A stretch of 64,000 nucleotides of DNA from Erythrocercus mccallii. Its lineage: Eukaryota > Chordata > Aves > Passeriformes > Dicruridae. A program made the translations under genes and the position numbers. The stretch is from positions 1 to 64,000 of the forward strand of contig VZRG01000159.1 in NCBI GenBank assembly GCA_013397435.1, in the 5' to 3' direction. The notes under the pieces were generated by a model. That model had not been told where the DNA came from. It saw only the letters and a list, made by a program, of their open reading frames with translations, and searched no databases. Positions 55,901 to 63,800 of this stretch are shown here, in pieces (within the stretch, counting starts at the first letter, position 1; every line of letters starts with the position of its first letter).

Positions 55901-57151
55901 CAGTCATTCTAATCCTGCCAGCCTGTTTGGCAGTCGTCTGAAGTGCACCTCTAAAGACAAGGCAGTGAATAGATTTAAATATCATTGTGAAGCAAAATCT
56001 GCAAGGCAGCAAGGCACCAGCTCTACTTTGGATAGAAAAACACTACAGCACTTGCTAAACCCAAGAGAAAAAAAGAATTCCTGTTTTATACAGCAGGAAG
56101 AATCTGGTTATTACAGCTCGCTTGTTACAGCTAACTAGAAGGCAGAAACAAGTGCTTGGCGGTATGCAGAAGAGAGCATTTCACACTCCAATGTGTCAGA
56201 TGCTGAATAGCAATTTGAGACATCGAACAGATTTTACAACCAGTTTTGAAAATGGGATGAGATTCTTCTGCTATTAGTTCTACACACTTTGCAGAAGGTG
56301 CTTCTTCAGGAAGCTTCTTATATTTATCTTGCACAAAGCACGTGCGAGAGCAGACACCAAATATCCTCATCTGTACCAAACCCCTCCCTCGCTCTCTCCA
56401 GGCACACATGCAGCAGATCCCTCTTCGATCCGCGGGATAACCACCCTGCAAACCTTTCCCCAGCTCTCTCTAATACCCACCGAGCAAAACCTCCAGAAAT
56501 CCATCCAACGAAACGTCCTTTAAGTTTCCCCATGAAGTCCACGTAGCAAACCCCCTTATCGCTCCAGCACATCCATGCAGCAACACCCTCCGCGGCAGAT
56601 GACCGAGAAATCCATGCAGCAAAGAAAGCCCTGTGACTCCACCGAAGAGCATCCAGCAAACCCTTCCCGAGCTCCCCGGGACAGCTGTGCAGCGGCTGTC
56701 CTTACCTACCCCGGACATCCAGGCAGCAGCCCCCCTGTGCTCCCGGGACATGCGTGCAGCCTCCCCCTGAGGTCCCCGGGTTATCCACCCGGCAGAAGCC
56801 CCTCGGCCACACTGGGCTCCGCCGCACTCCCAGCTCCCCGGGGAGCCCGTGCACGAACCCTTCCCGCCGACAGCCCCGGCTCCGCCAGCGGCTCCCCCGA
56901 CCCCGGTTCCGACGGCGGCGTGCAGGGAGATGGCGCGGCGGAGCGCGCGATGGGGCCGCGCTGACCTGCGGTGCCCGCCGCGGGAAGCTTCGGGACAGGG
57001 GCGAGGGCCGGGGGCCGCTTTCCCGTGCGGTCTCCGGGGGTGGCCTCACCTTCTTACTGTCGGCGGCGGCGGCGAAGCCCCTGCTCTCGCCGCTCACCGA
57101 GGACGAGCGGCCCGGGCCGAGGTGCTCCTGTTGCGGGGACATCACGTCCAT
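829..57151 (-). CDS. ARHGAP20: ARHGAP20 (RA-RhoGAP), whole gene, 15 coding exons
   Basis: This is a Rho GTPase-activating protein. The family binds Rap1-GTP through its RA domain and stimulates GTP hydrolysis on RhoA, linking Rap signalling to actin and neurite control (known for mammalian RA-RhoGAP). The coding exons are 57050-57151, 46925-47010, 29672-29842, 24408-24557, 22524-22565, 21478-21562, 18700-18777, 15139-15205, 13065-13247, 8694-8872, 5597-5758, 4468-4577, 4040-4229, 3477-3588 and 829-1913. Together they give 2802 nt, or 933 residues plus TAA. All introns are GT...AG and all phases match. Predicted domains are PH about 80-186, RA about 196-290, RhoGAP about 362-552 with arginine finger R399, and an ANXL block about 677-757. 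The N-terminus MDVMSPQQEHLG closely resembles that of mammalian ARHGAP20. The protein is shorter than the human one (about 1190 aa from memory), mostly at the C-terminus. An ARHGAP20-like paralogue is the main alternative. Confidence 0.95.
1914..3476 (-). other. ARHGAP20 intron 14
   Basis: The 1563-base intron holds a poly-T run near 1985 (A-rich on the gene strand) and the 29-bp tandem duplication at 2608-2665. I see nothing else in it. Confidence 0.85.
2608..2665. repeat. 29-bp tandem duplication
   Basis: Two adjacent copies of GCTGCTGTAACCTGTTCTGG plus GTCTCACCT (2608-2636 and 2637-2665) differ at only two bases. This is a recent local duplication in intron 14. Confidence 0.95.
3477..3588 (-). 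CDS. ARHGAP20: ARHGAP20 exon 14: last RhoGAP helix (residues 536-572)
   Basis: The exon encodes ISSLVQFLIENCCRIFGDEI and then TSLFGEILMT, matching the final helix of the ARHGAP20 GAP domain (VQFLIENCxxIFG). The acceptor is ctttgttgcag|ATT and the donor is GCTCAG|GTAATG. The phase is 0 in and 1 out. Confidence 0.95.
3589..4039 (-). other. ARHGAP20 intron 13
   Basis: This 451-base intron shows nothing recognisable beyond its splice sites. Confidence 0.85.
4040..4229 (-). CDS. ARHGAP20: ARHGAP20 exon 13: RhoGAP domain core (residues 472-535)
   Basis: The exon is 190 nt. It holds LPRANVVLLRYIFGVLHGI and NQMNAFNLAVCIAPSLLWPP. The NxMxxxNLAxxxAPxLL pattern is the second diagnostic RhoGAP signature, and N508 occupies the conserved Asn position. 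The acceptor is tctgttttcag|GTT and the donor is AAAAAG|GTAAGA. The phase is 2 in and 0 out. Confidence 0.97.
4468..4577 (-). CDS. ARHGAP20: ARHGAP20 exon 12: RhoGAP domain (residues 436-471, plus split codon 472)
   Basis: The exon encodes DFLRNIPGSVLSSQLCDKWV and then the DQGNNEEKIKSIQ segment. The FLRNIPGS motif corresponds to the RhoGAP FLRELPxPL block. The acceptor is cccttgataag|GAT and the donor is CAAAG|GTAGTT. The phase is 0 in and 2 out. Confidence 0.96.
4578..5596 (-). other. ARHGAP20 intron 11
   Basis: This 1019-base intron contains no feature that I can identify. Intron 12 (4230-4467) is only 238 bases. Confidence 0.85.
5597..5758 (-). CDS. ARHGAP20: ARHGAP20 exon 11: RhoGAP domain with arginine finger (residues 382-435)
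   Basis: The exon is 162 nt and encodes DMLSLLYQEGPSTKGIFRRS and then the LKEKLDSG block. The GIFRRSG motif carries the catalytic arginine finger (R399 in this protein), so GAP activity is expected to be intact. The acceptor follows a run of T (tttttttag|GAC). The donor is TTTAAG|GTATGT. The phase is 0 in and 0 out. Confidence 0.97.
5759..8693 (-). other. ARHGAP20 intron 10
   Basis: The 2935-base intron is unique-looking sequence with scattered short open frames that show no family resemblance. No CR1 copy is seen. Confidence 0.8.
8694..8872 (-). CDS. ARHGAP20: ARHGAP20 exon 10: linker and start of RhoGAP domain (residues 322-381)
   Basis: The exon encodes the hallmark SFKRKRSIINWAFWRGPGTH and ends ICEDDNLPKPLL, the start of the RhoGAP fold. 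The acceptor is cttaccccag-like (ctttccccag|AC) and the donor is CTCTTG|GTGAGT. The basic KRKRS patch sits just upstream of the GAP domain. The phase is 1 in and 0 out. Confidence 0.96.
8873..13064 (-). other. ARHGAP20 intron 9
   Basis: The 4192-base intron contains the (GT)12 tract (9021-9044) and a moderately GC-rich patch at about 11290-11560. Several overlapping open frames in that patch show no protein similarity that I recognise. Confidence 0.8.
9021..9044. repeat. (GT)12 microsatellite
   Basis: Twelve uninterrupted GT units lie in intron 9. The tract is probably polymorphic. Confidence 0.97.
13065..13247 (-). CDS. ARHGAP20: ARHGAP20 exon 9: end of RA domain and linker (residues 261-321)
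   Basis: The exon is 183 nt. It begins HEYPFGIKMSHIRDAMPHGS and ends with the conserved LPQELQCQFVLKPSQVAVCQ, QLN. The acceptor is tctttgaacag|GA and the donor is GAACG|GTACGT. It is unusually GC-rich compared with its introns. The phase is 1 in and 1 out. Confidence 0.95.
13248..15138 (-). other. ARHGAP20 intron 8
   Basis: The 1891-base intron is AT-rich and I see nothing identifiable in it. Confidence 0.8.
15139..15205 (-). CDS. ARHGAP20: ARHGAP20 exon 8: RA domain (residues 239-260, plus split codon 261)
   Basis: The exon encodes GSEKDYKLWVISGREHAPYP and then LI(G). This matches the LWV-SG...PYPLIG block of the family. The acceptor is tggttttaaag|GGC and the donor is TTATTG|GTAAGT. The phase is 0 in and 1 out. 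Confidence 0.95.
15206..18699 (-). other. ARHGAP20 intron 7
   Basis: The 3494-base intron includes AT-rich unique sequence around 16700-17350 that could be conserved noncoding DNA. I cannot show this without alignment. No repeats are recognised. Confidence 0.75.
18700..18777 (-). CDS. ARHGAP20: ARHGAP20 exon 7: RA domain (residues 213-238)
   Basis: The exon is 78 nt and encodes SKTLSVTNVDTANDVILMAL followed by QQLGIN, the ubiquitin-fold beta2-alpha1 region of the RA domain. The acceptor is ttctgttcacag|TCA and the donor is ATTAAT|GTAAGT. The phase is 0 in and 0 out. Confidence 0.96.
18778..21477 (-). other. ARHGAP20 intron 6
   Basis: The 2700-base intron contains a GC-richer patch at about 19370-19850 with overlapping open frames on both strands and no recognisable product. 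Confidence 0.8.
21478..21562 (-). CDS. ARHGAP20: ARHGAP20 exon 6: linker and start of RA domain (residues 184-212)
   Basis: The exon encodes SRIREEKEKDNPKSIPLTII and then AKDVGTCAY. The block EKEKDxPKSIPL is an ARHGAP20 signature at the entry to the Ras-association domain. The acceptor is gctttgtcag|TCG and the donor is GCATAC|GTAAGT. The phase is 2 in and 0 out. Confidence 0.96.
21563..22523 (-). other. ARHGAP20 intron 5
   Basis: The 961-base intron includes a 109-codon minus-strand open frame (22417-22088). I judged it non-coding because its possible splice phases do not fit the gene. Confidence 0.8.
22524..22565 (-). CDS. ARHGAP20: ARHGAP20 exon 5: 42-nt micro-exon, PH C-terminal helix (residues 170-183)
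   Basis: The short exon encodes SAEQKETWLSFLQ. It carries the near-invariant Trp of the PH C-terminal helix (W178 here). The acceptor is ctttcag|GTCTG. The donor GCAAAG|GTACTT is the weakest-looking in the gene. The phase is 2 in and 2 out, so skipping would keep the frame. It is shorter than most ORF finders would report and was found by matching the conserved WLSxLQ pattern. Confidence 0.92.
22566..24407 (-). other. ARHGAP20 intron 4
   Basis: The 1842-base intron contains a candidate in-frame cassette exon at 22772-22864, described under findings. Nothing else is recognised, although one 136-codon plus-strand open frame (23201-23611) is present. Confidence 0.8.
24408..24557 (-). CDS. ARHGAP20: ARHGAP20 exon 4: PH domain, middle (residues 120-169)
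   Basis: The exon is 150 nt, with acceptor cacctgcag|GTC and donor TTTCAG|GTAAGA. It contains the family-typical LCEMWTAFCTEEVCEGSTDP and SFVLGWPTTNCVANF, matching the central PH strands of ARHGAP20. The phase is 2 in and 2 out. Confidence 0.95.
24558..29671 (-). other. ARHGAP20 intron 3
   Basis: The 5114-base intron is unique AT-rich sequence. I see no CR1 copy or recognisable gene in it. Confidence 0.8.
29672..29842 (-). CDS. ARHGAP20: ARHGAP20 exon 3: PH domain, first strands (residues 63-119)
   Basis: The acceptor is ccctttgcag|GG and the donor is CCAA|GTAAGT. The diagnostic segment is HNRTFILDGHVQLKTSLQTQ followed by ERHLFLFTDLLVVAKSK. This is the beta1-beta3 part of a PH domain with the typical ERHLFLFxD core. 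The phase is 2 in and 2 out. Confidence 0.96.
34393..35240 (-). mobile_element. CR1 LINE, 3' part with reverse-transcriptase remnant
   Basis: On the minus strand a reverse-transcriptase fragment lies at 35183-34971. It contains HQFADDTKLGGTVGALEG, where FADD is the catalytic motif, and GKLETWAITNCMNFN. The CR1 3' UTR follows and the element ends near 34393 with the usual CTATG-type terminus. The 5' end is truncated, as is normal for CR1. The element lies in intron 2 and has the same orientation as ARHGAP20. Confidence 0.93.
36949..36990. repeat. AT-rich simple repeat (atag/atat)
   Basis: The low-complexity run of tatag, tatat and gagata units lies in intron 2. I read no function in it. Confidence 0.8.
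39922..40157 (+). mobile_element. CR1 LINE, 3' fragment
   Basis: The fragment carries GCTGGAACAGGCTGCCCAGA, CCCATCCCTGGAAGTGTTCA, and GAGCAACCTGGTCTAGTGAA, all hallmark CR1 3' UTR segments. It ends near ATCCTATGAGTCTATGA. It is 5'-truncated, in intron 2, opposite to ARHGAP20. Confidence 0.93.
42290..42860. other. Internal CpG-rich block in intron 2, function unknown
   Basis: GC content rises sharply, and I count about 20 or more CpGs between 42480 and 42860 in an otherwise CpG-poor intron. Both strands are open over long stretches. A minus-strand ORF of 178 codons spans 42899-42363, and plus-strand frames of 128 and 63 codons lie within it, one starting at a good ATGGCGG context (42535). I recognise no protein family. 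On the minus strand a possible acceptor (gctctttccgcag) lies at about 42860. On the plus strand a possible donor (CAG|GTAAAA) lies at about 42734. It could be an alternative promoter or first exon, a GC-rich insertion, or a remnant of another gene. Confidence 0.5.
46925..47010 (-). CDS. ARHGAP20: ARHGAP20 exon 2 (residues 35-62, plus split codon 63)
   Basis: The exon is 86 nt and sits alone between two large introns. The acceptor is pyrimidine-rich (ttctccttctaatcag) and the donor is AAG|GTGAGT. It encodes KMKSLAQRRQSAPSLIFVKA and then a short Ser/Arg stretch. This matches the conserved basic RRxSAPSLI segment upstream of the PH domain in ARHGAP20. The phase is 0 in and 2 out, which joins exon 1 to exon 3 exactly. 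The RRQS motif looks like a basophilic-kinase site (inference). Confidence 0.93.
48508..48530. repeat. (AAT)n-type short repeat
   Basis: A short AATAATAATAATAAA tract lies in intron 1. Confidence 0.8.
49275..49440 (-). mobile_element. Old CR1 LINE, 3' fragment
   Basis: The minus strand reads CCCAGAGAGGCTGTGTAATC, then TCTTCCTTGGAGG, and later GGACCACAGACCTGCTGGGA. This matches the CR1 3' region with many substitutions, so it is an older copy. It lies in intron 1. Confidence 0.75.
56335..56880. repeat. Decayed minisatellite, ~36-bp unit, about 14 units
   Basis: Units resemble (c)atccatgcagcaaaccc followed by a C-rich half ending in ctcccc-ggga. Anchors include acatgcagcag (56405), ccatgcagcaaca (56572), tccatgcagcaaaga (56612), catccagcaaaccc (56649), catccaggcagcag (56715) and catgcgtgcagc (56749). 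Read on the minus strand in one frame, the repeats give a 12-residue periodicity (for example RFAGWLSRGSKR, GFATWTSWGNLK). The array lies in intron 1, next to the CpG island. Confidence 0.75.
57050..57151 (-). CDS. ARHGAP20: ARHGAP20 exon 1 (residues 1-34), start codon
   Basis: The exon encodes MDVMSPQQEHLGPGRSSSVS and then a Gly/Ala-rich stretch ending DSKK. I chose ATG 57151 because MDVMSPQQ matches the family's N-terminus. A second in-frame ATG (M4) follows, and it has the better -3 base (G, against T for the first). The donor is AAG|GTGAGG at 57049, phase 0. The exon lies inside the CpG island, and the residues are low-complexity and probably disordered. Confidence 0.92.
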
Positions 57152-57209
57152 ACAGCCCCGCGCCGCCGCGCTCCCGCCGCGGCGACACCCGCGCCGCCGC
57201 CCGCACCAT
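57054..57209 (-). other. Upstream ORF overlapping the ARHGAP20 start codon
   Basis: An ATG at 57209 opens a 51-codon frame that ends at TAA 57056-57054. This is out of frame with the main ATG at 57151 and extends past it. The product would be Arg/Gly/Ala-rich. It matters only if transcription starts upstream of 57209, which the gap prevents checking here. It could lower translation of the main frame. Confidence 0.5.
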
Positions 57210-57266
57210 GGACAGGGCGCGCCGCGCCGCGCCACGCCCCCCGCGCGTGGGACACGCCCCCTCGGG

Positions 57267-57563
57267 NNNNNNNNNNNNNNNNNNNNNNNNNNNNNNNNNN
57301 NNNNNNNNNNNNNNNNNNNNNNNNNNNNNNNNNNNNNNNNNNNNNNNNNNNNNNNNNNNNNNNNNNNNNNNNNNNNNNNNNNNNNNNNNNNNNNNNNNNN
57401 NNNNNNNNNNNNNNNNNNNNNNNNNNNNNNNNNNNNNNNNNNNNNNNNNNNNNNNNNNNNNNNNNNNNNNNNNNNNNNNNNNNNNNNNNNNNNNNNNNNN
57501 NNNNNNNNNNNNNNNNNNNNNNNNNNNNNNNNNNNNNNNNNNNNNNNNNNNNNNNNNNNNNNN
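57267..57563. other. Assembly gap (297 N)
   Basis: The run of N sits inside the CpG island, about 115 bases upstream of the start codon. Flanking sequence on both sides is extremely GC-rich, and the right flank is repetitive. This is a common cause of sequencing dropout in avian promoters. The proximal promoter and probably the transcription start are missing. Confidence 0.99.
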
Positions 57564-57740
57564 GCGGGCCGTGCCGGGGTCACAGCGCCGGGGTGCGCGC
57601 TGCAGGGTCCCGAAGTGGCGCGGGGGCTGTAGGGACGGGGCGCTGCGGTGCGTGTTGCAGGGTCAGAGCACTGGGGAGCTGCTGCAGGGTGCCAGGAGCG
57701 GGGCGGGTGCTGCGGTGTGCCAGAACCGTGGTCCCCCACG
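57564..57740. repeat. GC-rich degenerate tandem repeat beside the gap
   Basis: The motif CTGCAGGGT and variants (ctgcagggtc, ttgcagggtc, ctgcagggtg) recur at roughly 25-60 base spacing in a G-rich context. The repeat starts at the gap edge, so the missing bases may hold more units. Confidence 0.45.
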
Positions 57741-57839
57741 TGCCCCTGCAGCAGGCAGTTCAGCACGAGGCATGGTGCTCCCCAGAGCCCTCCCGCGGGA
57801 GGAGCAAGGCGTGGGTGGGGGTCCCTAGTGCAGAGGAGA

Positions 57840-60800
57840 AGCCACCGTGGCACCACAGGCTCCCAGTGCGCTGGGGGAGGCCGGGGATGCCATCGTGCTC
57901 CAGAAAGCCGTGAGCAACAAGGAGGAGGAACCACTAGTTCCACTAATGGATGGTGTTGGCTCAGGAACAAATGGTTGTAAGTAGGCTATAAATAAATCTC
58001 AGCTGGAGAGGGGAAGAAAGCGTACTGATTGTACTGATCCTAAGAGGAAGAGGTTGTGGAGGATCCCTGCCAGCCAGGAGCAGAAGGTGTAGCTCTCTGA
58101 ATGCTGTGATTTGATACAGCTGTCATGTTGGTACATTATTGTATACCCTCATTAAACGTGGTGTCTTCCAACAGCGAGGGGCTACACCTGATCACCCAAG
58201 AGGGTCTTTCTAACCCTTCCTACACTTTGTGAGGGATATTTTTATCTTCAGCCTTTCTAGCTGTTACAGACTCTACATCCATTTTCTCCCACGTTGATCA
58301 CAAAAAGCAGGAAAAGAGAGATGCTACCATCTCATGTGCAGCTTTTCAAAACCACTGCTTTCCTTCTGCAAGAAGAGTTTTTACATCCCTGTGGTAAATT
58401 CGATTGGGAGTAGATTCAGCTTTAACAAGGTTACTTTTCATCTGGAGAACCCCAGCTGCTTCTCCTGGAAGCACAATTGGATGTGCTGCTTCTGCAGCTT
58501 GATGGTGGTGGCTCTTGCTGTATATGACTAAAATAGTAGTAAATGATGAATTTGGTTCCGTGTTATGTAGCTACCCTGGATGCATTATTTAGGCTCAGCA
58601 TGTCCATGTAATAGTGCTTCAGTGATCTCTTTGTTGAGATTGATGTGGGCATCTGCCCTCTCCTTGTACCCTCATTTTTACAAGTCGGTGCAATCATGTA
58701 AGTAAGGAAAAATGAAATATTTAAGTCTGGAAAGCAGTATGAGTTCTTCTGCCTCCTCAGAAGCCTTGGGGTTTTGTGGATCTTACCTGACTTTTTCCCC
58801 CTACTGAATGACAGACCAATAAAAAGAAAACGGTTGGTATCTGTGACCACCAGGAAATAGCTCTCGGATTACACTGTGTCTGACTTCAGAAAGCCCAGCA
58901 GGCTGCCCCTGATATCTTTGGGAAAGCAGTGGATGCTTAGGGCAGAGGTTTGTATGCAGTGTGTGTGTTAATGTGTCATGAGTTGCACTATTTCCTCTTT
59001 GTTGCATGTGTAAGTTCTTTCAGCAGAAGTGTTAAACCTTGAAATGATGCATTCTTGGTATCTGTACTAATTTACAGACAGATGGCCATTCATCACTGAG
59101 GCAAAATAATATATAAAAAAGCCTTCTGAATTTTTAAAGCATGAGTCTCTGAAAACCATGATGTCAGCTGATTTCTGCACATCTGGGCCTTGGCGCAGGC
59201 CAGGCGTCAGGCCAGCTGTGAGCACCCATCCCCACAGGCAGTGCAGACCTTTTGCTGGTGTTCTCACAGCTTCTCCTGTCCTTCCACTCCCATCCCTTTG
59301 GTTGTGTCCCTGTTTCTCCTCTTTCATCCTCTTCCGCCATGGGCTTTGCTTCTCCTCTTCCTGCGAGGAGTTTGCAGCAAGGGGGAGGGAAGCAGGGTCA
59401 TAGGTTTCCCCTGGCACAGCACCCAGCTCTATAACATGGGGACGAGCACCCAACCCAGTGGGATGCCATCCCCAGGCAGGTCTTCAAGTTTCTGTGGGAG
59501 GGCTAAGAAAAGATTTATCAGGGTAGAAAGGAAGCAGTACAAAATGCCTATTCAAAGCACAGAATATATTTAGCAATTTGGCAACCTCCTTTCCAAAGAG
59601 ATTTGCAAGTGATATTCTCAGTGACATTTTGGAAACAGGGCTGTACATACATGTTTATTTGAAAAGGAAATGTTGCATAAGCTTTCCAAAATGCTTGCAC
59701 GTGCATAGGGGTATTCTTTTGTCTACTACCATGAGTGCATTTCCTACAGTCTTCATTGAATTCTGACCCTTTCACCTACTCACAAAGGCAAATAGATAAA
59801 AATCTTGCTGTTTTGTGACCAAGATGGAGAAGCTTTCTTCTCTTCGAAGCACAAGTATGTTTACATATGCAAACATACAGGCAACATGTTTTTGTTAGCT
59901 TCAGTTCTTGTCTGGAGTCAACATTTCCATACCTTTCTGTAACCTCCTCTGCCAGAAAAGTGGACGGGAAGTTTAGTGCAGGAGGCGTGAACTGGCAGTA
60001 GTGACTGGGGGGGAGCAGGGTTTTACAAGTGTCCCTTCCTCTTGCTGACCAGGAGGAAGCATGCAGAGTGCAGTAGCAGTCTACAGGCAGCCTGGAGCAC
60101 CTTGCCTGGTGTGACACAAGCAGCAAGTGGGTCTCATGCCTTACTGTGATTAATCTCAAAGGGTAAAAATAAAAGAACCCTCTAAGAACTGCCAGAAATG
60201 GGAAATCGGAGAAGTAGGGTTTCCCAAAAGACTGTTCCAAGTTTAGCCAACAGTTTCTTTCTGGAAGATCAGGACTTTGTTGGTTTTCATTTGAATTTTG
60301 AGAGAACCTTGAAAATTGGGAGTGTGATCACGGCTAGGAACAGGATGCAATTGCAGCCTGTGCAGAATTCCCAGAATTGCCTCTGCTTGATGGTTAACCT
60401 GCCTCTGTGCTGAGAGTCCCAGTGGAAGAATCAGCAGCTCTCACTCAGTGTTTGCCCAAGGATGAAGAAAATCCCACATGGGCTGGCATGAGGCCAGGCA
60501 TGAGGACAGGGCTGTTGCTACCTAAGTCACCCCAGTCCCTGCCACCCCATAGCACAAAGCAGGCACACCGTGACATTCCCCAGGCTGTGGGGCACATACC
60601 AGGTGCTACTTCTCATGCTGTCAGGGTTTTAGCATCAGCCTGGGTATTTCTGGCCTGTATTGGTCTGAAGAATGAAAGGACAAGGTGTAAAATTGCACCA
60701 AATCATCCTTAAACTGCACCAATATCACCACCAGGTAAAATCCTGCTTGAGCCCTATCCCCGTCAAAAAAGACATAGGAGTCTCAGAAAATAACATGCAT

Positions 60801-63800
60801 GTTCATAGAAAGATTTTTTTTCTGTTGCTTTGACCACGGCATCGTGTGAAGAAAAATACCAGAGAGACAGGGAGAACTGAGACAGAAAAATATATGGGTA
60901 TTGTAGGAAAATCACGTTTGTACACAAGATGGGAGAATTATTCATGGGCAAACCCATCGAGGTGGAAATATGACCCCTATAAATCTGCCACATCAGTGAA
61001 ACCCACAGTGAACTGTTAGCAAATGCAAGATACACAGGCTACTACTTCCTCTGGGTTTTATCAGCTTTCCAAGCACATTAGCACTAGCAGACATTCCCTT
61101 CCAAGAAAATTATGATATCTGAAGAACTATGTGAGGCTATAAATGAATGAACAGTACTTAACCTGCACTAAAAACCCATGGTTCTATCAAATCTGCCCCA
61201 AAAGGGCACAGTTGCCTGAACACTAATTTTATGAATCTCACAAGCGCCCCATGCAATTAAACACATGAAGTTGATCTGAATTGGAAACTCCAGGGGCAGT
61301 TGTATTTCAATGAGATCTGATGCAATGACTTTTTAATATCCCAGTACCTAGAATCTTGTGCTGCTCATGCATTCTGGACAGCTAAAAATAAGACCATATC
61401 CTGGATAGATTGGAGCTACTCAGATGGAGAAAAGCAGAACTGAAATGAAAGCTTGGAGAAGGAAATGGGATGAATGCAATGGATGCTGAATTCAGCACAG
61501 GAGCTTTTAGAGGCAGGCATTTACCCAACAGTGTGAATCCTTCATTGCTCATCTTCATGGTGTTTACTGCTGCTCCTTTCCCAGTCAGCTGTGGTAAGCT
61601 GAGAGCATCCTCTCTGCTCTGGTCTCAAAGGGTTTGGGTAGAAGGTGGTCCAGGTACCAAATCCTGCCCTTCTGTTTTGATAGCAAACTGCTAATTAAAC
61701 TGCTAAATGCTATGTGAGTAGCTGCTTAGTGGAATTCATGACCATCCCGGGATTCAGGCCACAGCAGTTATTAATGTTTTGTGCAGATAGTATCACATCT
61801 GTCACATTAACAGGAAGCACCCCATCCTGTCCCATCCCAAGCAATAAAGTTTGCAGGGCCTTTTGTGCTCTGCCTGAGAGGCTCCTTGAGGGCTGGGAAA
61901 CACCTCCCTTGGGCTGTTCTGCCAAAGCTTGTCAAATAAACAGAGACCTACCCTCTCTCTCTACCCCAGAAATACAGGTGGTCCCATGTGAATTTGGAGT
62001 CCAAGTTTGCAGCACGTGGCATGTTTCCAGCAGCAGGGATGAGTGTGCACACTGAATGGGGAGCCCAGCTGACAGCTCAGCTGTAGAAACAGGCACAGCA
62101 CAGTACAGGGAGAGCTCTGGGTGCTTCACATGGGGTCACCACCGTGGCCAACTAGAGCCATCCTCCCATGGCTACACCTGCTGCCCAGATACGAGGCAAG
62201 ACTTTTATGTCCTAGCCTTATGGATGAACCAGCCAATGATTCTACCAGTTCTTAATATCCCCTTCAGCCTTATTACATATGCTCTGTGAAATTCAGTCCA
62301 GCACATCAAAGGGGAGTTTGCCTTTGAAGGGCTGCATGCTTCCTGCATGCAAACATTGCTCCGATTTAATTAAGTTTGATTTTTTAATCAGTGTAGTTAA
62401 ACCAGTACTATGCTTGTGAGCAAATATGGCTGGCGTAAGTATCTCAATGTGTATATGGCCCAATATCAACGCCTCCCAGAAGCAAGTGACATTTGAATTT
62501 TCCTACCAGGCATATTTTCCCTGTTTTTCCTATATCTTCCTTCTCATTTTTATGCCTTATTTCTTTCGTTCACACTAATACTCTCATAAGATTGTTTATT
62601 TTTGGTTTCTCTGCACTGAAGATTTTCTTACTGTCTTTGTCCACAGTTCAGTCTTTCAATTGCAAATTGCGAGGTAAAGTTGAAAGTCAGTAACGGGATA
62701 TTCATTCACAAGGACCTCAGAGAGGAGCTAAGTATTACACATGAAAGGATAGCATTTCATTTAAGATAAAGCCTAATCTCTTCCCTTTGTGTGCAACATT
62801 TCCAAACTTAATCTGAGCATTTGTGCCTGGAGCAGTTTAACTTTGCACTCAGGTACGTGGGTAGTGGAAAGGAGCACACAGAACTGAAACTGCAGGTTAA
62901 TCCCGAGTATAAAAGGTAGGTGCCGTTAAGACAAAGGAGCTTGAGCCGTATTGGATCTCAGTGTACCTATCACACCCTAGTCCTGGAAAACCCACGGTCC
63001 TCAGCACCCATAGTGATACTCAGCATCAGGGTTTGTTTCTATTCATATTCAGCATATTCTTGAGAAAGGCATTCTATCACCTAAACTTTGGTGGAGGAGG
63101 GTGTTTTCAGACACTTGTCCCAAAATTACAGTTGAGAAACAGGGTTATCAGCATACAGATCATAAATAACATGCACTATTTTTTGTGTTACAGCCAGGTG
63201 TTGCCAACAGACTCCCTGGAGCTCCACAAAGCACTGGCCACATAGACAGCCAAATCCCCACTTCAGTGGTTTGAGGCACAGAGTGATAAATTAGGTAGCA
63301 TGAGTCAGGTTGGCATACAAGGGACTGGTGACAATTATACATTCATAACAGAAATGTTTATAGTAATTAGAATGGGAAGTTATTGAGGTTGAACTAAGAA
63401 TAGGGCATCTTTGTTTTATGGCTGATGTGACTTAAATTTATTGCAAGCAGAAAGTGGACTGTTGACACTGGCTCTTTAGGAAACATGAAGGAAGCTCCCA
63501 TGAACAGGGGGCCCTTTTGAGTGTAACATACACTCATCCATAAAAGTAGTCACATTATCTTCCTTGCTCTGTATCCATTTCAGGCATCACTTTCTCTGTC
63601 TCTCTAATTCACAAACCAGACAGCTTTTACTGTGAGTGTGTCTAAGAACCCTGAGGGCAGTATTTTTGTCAGATTGTGTCTTTAACATGCTGATGGATTG
63701 TATTGTACTTCTGATCTCACCCTGGATTTACTATTTTCCATTCACCATGGAAGACTCCCTTTTCCTAAAAGCTGATGAGACTGTCAAGCTGTGAATGACA

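Larger units (their letters stand above)
47011..57049 (-). other. ARHGAP20 intron 1 (10 kb)
   Basis: The intron separates the promoter exon from exon 2. It contains the ~36-bp minisatellite (56335-56880), an old CR1 fragment (49275-49440) and an AAT repeat. The 143-codon minus-strand open frame (55306-54875) is not recognised as a gene. Confidence 0.85.
56860..57830 (-). promoter_or_regulatory. CpG-island promoter of ARHGAP20, with assembly gap
   Basis: This block is very GC- and CpG-rich, in contrast to the AT-rich surroundings. It covers exon 1, its 5' UTR and the first bases of intron 1. No TATA box is visible, as is typical of CpG-island promoters. The transcription start cannot be placed because 297 bases are unknown (57267-57563). 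The island continues on the far side of the gap to about 57830. Confidence 0.8.

Noticed and set aside
56702..57980. Large ORFs on both strands spanning the N gap (up to 422 codons)
   Set aside because: They are open only because N codons are read as X and because the flanks are GC-rich repeats. The only supported coding part is exon 1.
59776..60240. 154-codon minus-strand ORF upstream of the gene
   Set aside because: It has no recognisable domain and no promoter features, and it is Cys/His/Leu-rich in an irregular way. It is most likely chance.
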